Virus record (IMG/VR): IMGVR_UViG_3300042516_001581
Span: 1 to 20,149 of that record
Length of the DNA stretch: 20,149 nt
Reading direction: 5' to 3' (one strand)
DNA from: a virus
The notes beneath the pieces were generated by a model. The model did not search any database. It was given only the letters and a program-made list of their open reading frames with translations, and had not been told where the DNA came from. Below are positions 14,169 through 20,149 of the stretch, piece after piece. Within the stretch, counting starts at the first letter, position 1. Each line of letters begins with the position of its first letter. The position numbers were made by a program, and so were the translations under genes.

Positions 14169-14464
14169 GGAACCGTTGTGGTGTTGTCCTGCGGGGCGGG
14201 CTGCGTCTTCTCTTCAGCCTTTTCCTCTTCGCAGTCTTCCCGCTTCTTGATGAATTCCTTCCACGCCCAAGCCACAACCAAGAACAGTACAGGCAGATAC
14301 CAAAGAATCCATCCCCAGTTCTGACTGATCTGATCGCCATTGAGGATTTCGTGCTTCAGTTTCATCATAATGACGCTATCCGAAGTGTTGTCAGGAATCA
14401 CTTCAGGACTAGTGCCGCAGGCAGCGAGAAACGAGGTGGCTAGCAGTAGCAGTGTTTTCTTCAT
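14165..14464 (-). CDS. Small lipoprotein with one transmembrane segment, possible u-spanin
   Basis: I chose the ATG at 14464, giving 99 residues, because it opens a clear lipoprotein signal (MKKTLLLLATSFLAACG, lipobox LAAC with C16) and has AAAGGAGC just upstream; the longer frame to 14500 runs into the previous gene. After C16 there is a polar stretch of about 34 residues, then a predicted transmembrane helix (WGWILWYLPVLFLVVAWAW, about 50-68) and a charged tail (KKREDCEEEKAEEK). A lipid anchor plus a transmembrane helix is the topology of unimolecular spanins such as T1 gp11, which link the outer and inner membranes at lysis. The periplasmic part looks short for that role and the cytoplasmic tail is long, so this remains tentative. 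It lies 10 bases downstream of the holin-like gene. Confidence 0.75.
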   Translation of the reverse strand: MKKTLLLLATSFLAACGTSPEVIPDNTSDSVIMMKLKHEILNGDQISQNWGWILWYLPVLFLVVAWAWKEFIKKREDCEEEKAEEKTQPAPQDNTTTVP

Positions 14465-14474
14465 GGCTGCTCCT

Positions 14475-14912
14475 TTACGACTTGTTTGCAGCAGCGGCAC
14501 TACCGAAGTAGAAGCCCACGATGCTTACGAGAATCTGACGGGTTTCGGATGTGAACAGGAATCCGTTCACCTCCACGAAATACTTCTTCGTCGTCTCGGG
14601 AATCAGACCGAACAAGCCTTCGGGATTCTTTGCGTCAACCTCAACAAAGGTGGGTAGACCAAAGAACGGCAGGATGAAAGGAGCCAGCAGGGTGGCGAAC
14701 AGCACGGACAGCACGATGATCTGCCGAATGCCTTTGCCTACATCAAGCGGGACGCGCTCCGCTGCCTTGTCTTGATTCTCGGTGGTCTGCTTGTTCTGCG
14801 CCATCAGGCGTTCGAACATTTCCTTTTGGTCTTGACGCTTCTCTGCCATGAAGCGAAACAGGAATCCAGTCGCAGAGCCTCCAACCAACGAAATGAGTTC
14901 AGGACTAATCAT
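14475..14912 (-). CDS. Holin-like protein with three membrane segments
   Basis: This 145-residue protein starts at 14912 with AAAGGAAG about seven bases upstream. The N-terminus (ISLVGGSATGFLFRFM, about 7-22) is a weak first membrane segment. A polar, charged helix follows (AEKRQDQKEMFERLMAQNKQ), then a strong segment (IIVLSVLFATLLAPFILPFF, about 65-84). A loop of about 40 residues leads to a last segment (ILVSIVGFYFGSAAA, about 127-141) ending in NKS. The FYFGS ending and three-segment layout resemble the GTA_holin_3TM-type family. A holin would time inner-membrane permeabilisation at lysis. No endolysin is visible in the window, so the lysis role rests on topology and on the lipoprotein encoded next to it. 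Confidence 0.7.
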   Translation of the reverse strand: MISPELISLVGGSATGFLFRFMAEKRQDQKEMFERLMAQNKQTTENQDKAAERVPLDVGKGIRQIIVLSVLFATLLAPFILPFFGLPTFVEVDAKNPEGLFGLIPETTKKYFVEVNGFLFTSETRQILVSIVGFYFGSAAAANKS

Positions 14913-14944
14913 GTAGTCACTTCCTTTCTAAAGCGGTTACCCCC

Positions 14945-14951
14945 TATTTAG
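14945..14951 (-). promoter_or_regulatory. T4-like late promoter core CTAAATA (minus strand) before the holin-like gene
   Basis: The minus strand reads CCTAAATAGGGGG. The motif overlaps the TAA stop (14950-14948) of the 57-residue gene and lies 32 bases before the holin-like ATG, leaving a leader with the AAAGGAAG site. It is the only copy seen on the minus strand. Confidence 0.6.
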
Positions 14952-15121
14952 GTCTTGGGGGCTTTCCGTCTTCCTATTTTTGATTTTCTGCGCGGTGGCA
15001 CAGGAGGAAGATCGGGTGGGAGTCCCGCTATCTTGGTGCCGTCTGCCACATTCGTGGGTGGCTGTGTGACGATTGGCGGGGGGAACTCTTCAAGGAATTG
15101 CGTGAATTTTTTGATTCTCAT
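14948..15121 (-). CDS. Small basic, proline-rich protein (57 residues) with capsid-targeting-like N-terminus
   Basis: This gene is too short for usual ORF lists. On the minus strand the ATG lies one base after the stop of the giant gene, with GAGGT about eight bases upstream. The product starts MRIKKFTQFLEEFPPP, has two more proline-rich patches (TQPPTN, LPPDLPPVPP) and ends in a very basic tail (RRKSKIGRRKAPKT). The first 12 residues resemble the capsid targeting sequence of T4 internal proteins (MKTYQEFIAE), and LEE fits the [L/I]-x-E site of the prohead protease gp21. If so, the peptide would be packaged with the DNA and trimmed after residue 12. The coding frame is clear; the packaged-protein role is inference from a short match. 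Confidence 0.65.
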   Translation of the reverse strand: MRIKKFTQFLEEFPPPIVTQPPTNVADGTKIAGLPPDLPPVPPRRKSKIGRRKAPKT

Positions 15122-15122
15122 G

Positions 15123-18100
15123 TTAGTTTACCTCGTTGGTGCCGCCAAGAGACAGACCCAGTGCTGCTCCAATGGTGTTTCGGCTGTAGTAGTCAAACGG
15201 ATATGTGGCTCCTGCCCACCCCTGTGCCGTTGCAAACGCTGGTGCGGCTGTTGCGCTGAATGTGGACAACATGGTGATGAAATCATTGAAATTTGAGGTC
15301 ATTACATTGTTCTGCCAGAACTGCTTACCATTCGCCGTCCAGAACTTTGTTTGGTGGTCAGTTGCGTATGTTCGTGGATTGGCATCAAAAGACGCTCCAT
15401 TAAACACATCGGTATCTTTCCATACTGGCCAGGCAGTGGGGTGAATGTCGCTATACCGTGCGTACTTTGTCTCATTCGTACCCTGCGCCTCAACCAGTCT
15501 TTCCCCATCCTTCTTGAATTCGCTCAGAGCGAAACCAATAGAGTTGAAGTTTGCAAAGCACACGCCCTTCAATGCCGAGTTTCCGTTCTTCAGGTTCGTG
15601 TAGTGTCTGTAGTGGTCGGACAGCGCATACAGATGGGCTACAGCCGCGATGGGCGTGTACTGTGTTCTGTCTCCGTCTGCGGTGAATCCGCCAGCACCAA
15701 GCGATGCATCACCTCTCCAGAAGTTGAGGAAACTGTTTCCCCGTGCTATGGTGTGATATATTCCGAAAGGATCGCTGCTTGCTCCCCGCACCACGATGTC
15801 CGACAGACGGAATCCCTGTGGATTCATGCGGTGCAGATGGCGGATCTCTGACTGTTTGATGGATTCGGGATAGTTCTGCGGATTTGTTGATCCCCAGAAC
15901 CACGGCTCGTCCGATGTGACGAACTCGCCCTGCCAACCAGTGGAAGCCGTTACACCAACCGCACCAGATATTCCAGTCGCGGTGGGGGAGATCAAAACTT
16001 GATTCATTCGGTTGAATGGTCTTGATTCTATGAAGACGGGTATTCCTGCCGCCTCTAGTTTCCGTTTCACATACCAGTCGCTCAACTCCAACGCATCAGT
16101 CAGATATGCACCCGAGAAGGAAGCAGATGGTGCAGTTGAATCACCAACGGTGCGATACAGGTAAACACTTTCGGGAGTAGCGGTTGAACGAGCCACATCA
16201 AGATTCACCGACAGTTTTCCCTTTCCTGTGGGACTAGACGGCTTCATGCTCTTGATCACATCAACCATAGAATCAAGTTTCGCGTAGAAAGCAGCGTCCT
16301 TTTCCGCAGTGGTTCCAGGTAGACCTCTCCATATCGCACAAGAGTGACGGCGATAGTTTGACCATCCCATCAAGCCAGGAAGGTACAGATACACATTGCA
16401 CGGCTCGGTGATAGGAGTCCTCTGCGTGTTGGGAGGAACCATTGTTCCCGTGAGCAGGGCGTTTATAGCCTGCGGGAATCCCTTCCATCGCGCTGGCTGT
16501 TGGTGCGTTAATCCTGCGGGAGACGGCAGCGTGTATCCGTCCTTGAACTGCTGATAAAGGAGGAAGTTTCCTCCTGCCGATGCTCCGTAAGTGGACGCAT
16601 ACACATCCCGTGCGTAGCCACCATACGGCAGGTACAGGTGGAAACTTCTTGCGCCCCACTTGTATGCATCAATCACCTGTTCGTAGACAAGATTGTGCCA
16701 AGGCGTGTTGTTCAGGTCAGACGGGTTGGCATTCCACGGATACGCACGACTTTCCGATGCCGAGAGCGGATCGCCTTGGAAGCAAGCCACGCTTGTTCCC
16801 GTCCAGTTTGCCCATGTAGCACCCGCAACATCGTTTGCATAACCTCCCTCATTGTAGAAGAATATGATGGGGTAGTACTGATCCTTTGCCAGTGCAATGG
16901 AATCAAAGGCATCGGGAGATGCAGGGGCAATGGTGTATTCTGGCTTCACCGAGGACTTCGTGATGAGCCACACACCACGGGTTCCGTGAGGATAGTCTGC
17001 TGCTGTTCCGCCAGGTATCGTGAGTGTGGCAGGCAGATCGGGGCGAGTGTTCTGCGTGAGCGTGACGGTTTCATCAAGCGGTCCAGGTCTAGCAGTAAGT
17101 CTCCACAGGTATCTTCCGCCGTTTGGTCCGCTCTCAATTCTTCCTCCAGACACGATCACATCGGCATTGAGCGGATCGTAATCCGTGACAGCGGGTTCGC
17201 CTATTTTGCTGTTTCCGCTGATCTTGCGGCAATTGTTCAGTACTTTCTGAACATAGACAAGTCCGTGATCCACGCGGTCGCCTACAACAACCTCTGCACC
17301 ACCAGACCAGAACATGAAGTACTTTGCACCAGCCAAGTACAGGTGGTACATGAGTTCCCACCACCAACGGCTGTCGGATCGGTTTACTCCGTACAGGTCT
17401 GTCGGTCCGTTGTTCCACGGCGTGAAGTGCTTCCACAGATCAGGATCGGTTCTCTGAATGGCGCGGAGGTGTCGCATCCGCTGCAAGAAGCCAACGAATG
17501 CCGTGTTGTTGTACGCGGTTTCATACAACAGCGTGTCGCCCGTGGTTCCCGTGAAACCTATTGCGGTATTGAACTGAAGAGTCACGCCGCCGCCGACTCC
17601 GAGATTTCCGCCAGTCACATAGTTGAACACCGTGGTGCTGTAGTTTCCGAACCGCACGATGTCGCCAGGAATAAATGTGTTTCCTGAACTTACACGAACA
17701 GCGGTTGCGCCCGCAGAGAACGATCCGTATACGGTTATTCCCTTGACGAAAGCAGGATCCCCTGCTGTGATTCCGAACCAAGACGAGGTGCGAATGCCGC
17801 CAAGATAGTCGGCAGCAGATGCAAAGCGTTGTCCGCTTCGGTGGTAGAACCTGATCGCTCCGTTTCTTGGCAAGTTTCCGTATCCGCTTGTGTGGTCATC
17901 GTGAGAGAACACATTCTCTCCCATCCGCCTTCGTGATCCGCGAGTGGTGGGAATACCGTTGAACAGGTATTTCTTTCCGAAGTTATTGCCTGGATTCGGG
18001 AAATAGCAAGCAGCGGCTGCGGGATTTGATGAAGTAGTGGTTGCGCCAGACTGAATATAGAAACTCGGAGCGCAGTCAAATTCAGCAGGGATGGTGGGAG

Positions 18101-20149
18101 CAATAAGCGGTTCCATGTTTCCGCCCTGATAGAACAGTGCTTCACTTGGCTTGCATGGTCCCACTTGCAGATAGTTTCCGCAGCAGATTCCTCTGTCAAT
18201 TGCGGGTTTCCACATGATTGCTCGGTAGTGTCCCTCGCACAGTTCACGCAGAATGTATGTGTACGCCATCGAGGGATAGTTCTGTGCCAGGTTCAGGTAA
18301 CTGATAGAGCCAGAATCAGCACCATTGATCCTAGTGGGGCGACCGTACAGGTTGAATTCTGCTACGCTTGGGTTCCATTGTCCGCCTGGATATGTGTTGC
18401 CTCCGAGATATTCCGTGCTAGAAAGCGGGTAATTCTTCCTGATTCCGCCGTATCCCACATCATAGCCTGTCCATGCGTTGTACAGCCATCCAGTAAGACC
18501 TGCAATGCTGCCGAGCGTAACCGCAGCAACAGTCATCGGTGTGTACGCATCGTCAGGGATGAATCCGTTGATGCCTGGCTCAAACACTCCACGATAGTAC
18601 TTGCCGTGATACTTGCACAACTCGTTGTAGAGTTCCACGAAAAGCGAGTTCACGGTGGGTGAAGAGTCCGTGGTGACACCAGTGGGAGAGAACTTGTATG
18701 TGGTAACGCGAGAGTCACCCTGAAGTTGCGCCCATACCTGTTCAGGATCCTTTGGATTCACGCTTGCGGTGTTTCCTGCCGAAACGCCGAGATCATCATA
18801 CAAGAAGTCTGCGGTTATTCCGTTGAACTTGCTGCTGTTTGCGTATGTTCTGTAGATGTAGTTGTTGCCACCACTCCATGTGATACCGTCATTCTGACCA
18901 AGATAGAACAGTCCCGCATATGAAATGGTTTCGGCATCATCATTCAGATAGTCAAATCGCGTGTTCGGTACGGTCTGTTGTCCGACCAGTCGATCTTCAA
19001 CAAATCCTGAATGCACGCCAGCCAGATACTTCTCAAGAATGCTTGCACCAAACTGCGCTTGGGAATCGGCAAACAAAGTACTCATCATGGTTCTTCCCGC
19101 AGCGAATGTCGCTCCGAGAACGAGTACACTTTGCGCCACATTGCAAGCAGAGTTTCCTGCCCCGACAACTCCAGTAAACGAGGTGGCAGATACGATTATA
19201 TCTCTACTCTGTCCTGCCGCAGCCGTCCAGACACCAAGACCAAGACTGTTGTATGCAGGCGGACTAACCAATACCGACCCACCAGCAAACCACAACCTGT
19301 CGTTATGGAAAAGAGTGAGTCCGTTCGGTCCTGCCCACAGTCGTATCGTGGTTGCTCCAGATGCATATCCCGCTGCTATGGTCAGACCATTGTATGAAGT
19401 GATTCCCCATATTTCTGGAGCGGTTATTGGATCGTAGACATACCACTGCCTTTTTGTGCCAGATGGCAGTCTGAATCCAGCACTCGTAATTCCGTTTAGT
19501 CCGCCCGACCATGTGAATCCATCACGATTCTTGAAGTACTGCTCCTGTCGGTGGTACATACCGCTTCTGTAGTTCGGGAAGATGCTCATTTTTCCAATGG
19601 AAACAGGATAGAAATGCCGTCTTCCTTGGGGAACGGTCTTCAAACGATCTATGGTTCTCCATATGATCTGCTTTGTCGGTGTATCCATCCCGAATGCAGG
19701 ATCGTTTGACCCTTCTATTCCGCCAGAACCTCCTGACTGATAGTTCTGTATGAGGGGAACACAGCCGTATAGTCCAGACTGAAGCGAATTCAATCCGTTC
19801 TGACCCGCTGGTGCCTCCGTGTATGTGTCGGAAAAGTCTGGATCGGTGGGATCCCGAGGAACAATGGTATATGTGACTCCACCGCTAGTGCTTGTGTAGT
19901 ACGGAGCGTAGTTTCTTGATTCAACATCCCACACAGCGGCAGACACATTTCGCGGAAGTCCGCCCCCCGTAGTGACACCGTAGTCAGGATCAATCCAAGA
20001 ACTGCACCACACGGCATAATCAAGAGGACCAGCAGGATCGGACAGCAGATTCAGATAGGGATTCGTTATCCACGCCTGTTCGGTGCTGGTGAAAGAAGCG
20101 ATGCGCTCGTCTGTGCCGCCGAACACCATGAAGTGGATCTTCTCTCCGA
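15123..20149 (-). CDS. Giant protein of at least 1,674 residues, unknown function (N-terminus outside window)
   Basis: The frame is open to the right edge (GEKIHF precedes the first visible methionine at 20129), so the true start probably lies outside. No frameshift is apparent over 5 kb. The protein is rich in aromatic residues, glycine, asparagine and serine, with few charged runs and no long hydrophobic segment, which suits an extracellular or virion protein. Two beta-rich inserts share a pattern of [SA]GAT followed by alternating hydrophobics and a G/ND.[VL].F turn: one near 19150-19395 (ASGATTIRLW) and one near 17510-17740 (SAGATAVRVS, GDIVRFGNY). Phrases such as WWELMYHLYLAGAKYFMFWS, VIDAYKWGARSFHLYLPYGG and KLSVNLDVARS are reminiscent of TIM-barrel glycoside hydrolases, but I cannot assign a family or catalytic residues. 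It may be a virion-associated carbohydrate-binding or depolymerising protein. Confidence 0.8.
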   Translation of the reverse strand, partial: GEKIHFMVFGGTDERIASFTSTEQAWITNPYLNLLSDPAGPLDYAVWCSSWIDPDYGVTTGGGLPRNVSAAVWDVESRNYAPYYTSTSGGVTYTIVPRDPTDPDFSDTYTEAPAGQNGLNSLQSGLYGCVPLIQNYQSGGSGGIEGSNDPAFGMDTPTKQIIWRTIDRLKTVPQGRRHFYPVSIGKMSIFPNYRSGMYHRQEQYFKNRDGFTWSGGLNGITSAGFRLPSGTKRQWYVYDPITAPEIWGITSYNGLTIAAGYASGATTIRLWAGPNGLTLFHNDRLWFAGGSVLVSPPAYNSLGLGVWTAAAGQSRDIIVSATSFTGVVGAGNSACNVAQSVLVLGATFAAGRTMMSTLFADSQAQFGASILEKYLAGVHSGFVEDRLVGQQTVPNTRFDYLNDDAETISYAGLFYLGQNDGITWSGGNNYIYRTYANSSKFNGITADFLYDDLGVSAGNTASVNPKDPEQVWAQLQGDSRVTTYKFSPTGVTTDSSPTVNSLFVELYNELCKYHGKYYRGVFEPGINGFIPDDAYTPMTVAAVTLGSIAGLTGWLYNAWTGYDVGYGGIRKNYPLSSTEYLGGNTYPGGQWNPSVAEFNLYGRPTRINGADSGSISYLNLAQNYPSMAYTYILRELCEGHYRAIMWKPAIDRGICCGNYLQVGPCKPSEALFYQGGNMEPLIAPTIPAEFDCAPSFYIQSGATTTSSNPAAAACYFPNPGNNFGKKYLFNGIPTTRGSRRRMGENVFSHDDHTSGYGNLPRNGAIRFYHRSGQRFASAADYLGGIRTSSWFGITAGDPAFVKGITVYGSFSAGATAVRVSSGNTFIPGDIVRFGNYSTTVFNYVTGGNLGVGGGVTLQFNTAIGFTGTTGDTLLYETAYNNTAFVGFLQRMRHLRAIQRTDPDLWKHFTPWNNGPTDLYGVNRSDSRWWWELMYHLYLAGAKYFMFWSGGAEVVVGDRVDHGLVYVQKVLNNCRKISGNSKIGEPAVTDYDPLNADVIVSGGRIESGPNGGRYLWRLTARPGPLDETVTLTQNTRPDLPATLTIPGGTAADYPHGTRGVWLITKSSVKPEYTIAPASPDAFDSIALAKDQYYPIIFFYNEGGYANDVAGATWANWTGTSVACFQGDPLSASESRAYPWNANPSDLNNTPWHNLVYEQVIDAYKWGARSFHLYLPYGGYARDVYASTYGASAGGNFLLYQQFKDGYTLPSPAGLTHQQPARWKGFPQAINALLTGTMVPPNTQRTPITEPCNVYLYLPGLMGWSNYRRHSCAIWRGLPGTTAEKDAAFYAKLDSMVDVIKSMKPSSPTGKGKLSVNLDVARSTATPESVYLYRTVGDSTAPSASFSGAYLTDALELSDWYVKRKLEAAGIPVFIESRPFNRMNQVLISPTATGISGAVGVTASTGWQGEFVTSDEPWFWGSTNPQNYPESIKQSEIRHLHRMNPQGFRLSDIVVRGASSDPFGIYHTIARGNSFLNFWRGDASLGAGGFTADGDRTQYTPIAAVAHLYALSDHYRHYTNLKNGNSALKGVCFANFNSIGFALSEFKKDGERLVEAQGTNETKYARYSDIHPTAWPVWKDTDVFNGASFDANPRTYATDHQTKFWTANGKQFWQNNVMTSNFNDFITMLSTFSATAAPAFATAQGWAGATYPFDYYSRNTIGAALGLSLGGTNEVN

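Noticed and set aside
16638-17687. A 349-codon plus-strand open frame opposite the giant gene
   Set aside because: Its composition (rich in C, R, V and S) looks like an antisense shadow, there is no family resemblance, and the minus-strand frame is continuous through it.

Overview
The window looks like part of a tailed-phage genome from the T4 superfamily (a large lytic myovirus infecting a Gram-negative host), or a metagenomic contig of one. The evidence is a T4 gp61-type primase, ThyX, a monomeric B12-dependent ribonucleotide reductase, a RuvC-like nuclease, a long run of modular tail-fibre genes, and a repeated intergenic motif CTAAATA that resembles the T4 late promoter core TATAAATA. Genes are packed tightly, with many ATGA or TAATG overlaps. 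I saw no tRNA, rRNA, CRISPR array, insertion sequence or integrase. The host is inferred to be Gram-negative because two gene products carry lipoprotein signals.

Layout. (a) 1-2110, plus strand: the 3' end of a GDP-mannose 4,6-dehydratase gene, then primase and thyX, all overlapping (nucleotide-sugar and DNA metabolism). (b) 2119-10583, plus strand: the fibre and adhesin region. It holds a collagen-like fibre with a probable C1q-like domain, two fibres with Mtd-like N-termini, a coiled-coil protein, a glycine-rich adhesin-like protein and a small Rossmann-type methyltransferase-like protein. The last three genes (fibre, glycine-rich protein, methyltransferase-like) are joined by ATGA overlaps. 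(c) 10698-12617: nrdJ, which has its own Shine-Dalgarno site and a hairpin terminator on each side. (d) 12726-14168, plus strand: a lipoprotein trypsin-like protease, an uncalled 30-residue membrane peptide, and a RuvC-like nuclease. (e) 14165-20149, minus strand, convergent with (d): a giant protein of at least 1,674 residues (N-terminus outside the window), an uncalled 57-residue protein with a capsid-targeting-like N-terminus, a three-helix holin-like protein and a small membrane-spanning lipoprotein.

How the parts fit. ThyX, NrdJ and primase serve phage DNA synthesis. The fibres and glycine-rich protein probably set host recognition. The minus-strand holin-like and lipoprotein genes are a plausible lysis pair. 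Six exact CTAAATA copies lie at gene boundaries, upstream of fibre, protease, nuclease and holin genes. Three of them sit exactly five bases before an ATG that lacks a usable Shine-Dalgarno site. By the T4 spacing rule this places the transcription start on the A of the start codon, which predicts leaderless late mRNAs. Other points worth attention are a shared C-terminal GG[T/S][F/Y] peptide on three consecutive genes and the two small genes that standard calling misses.
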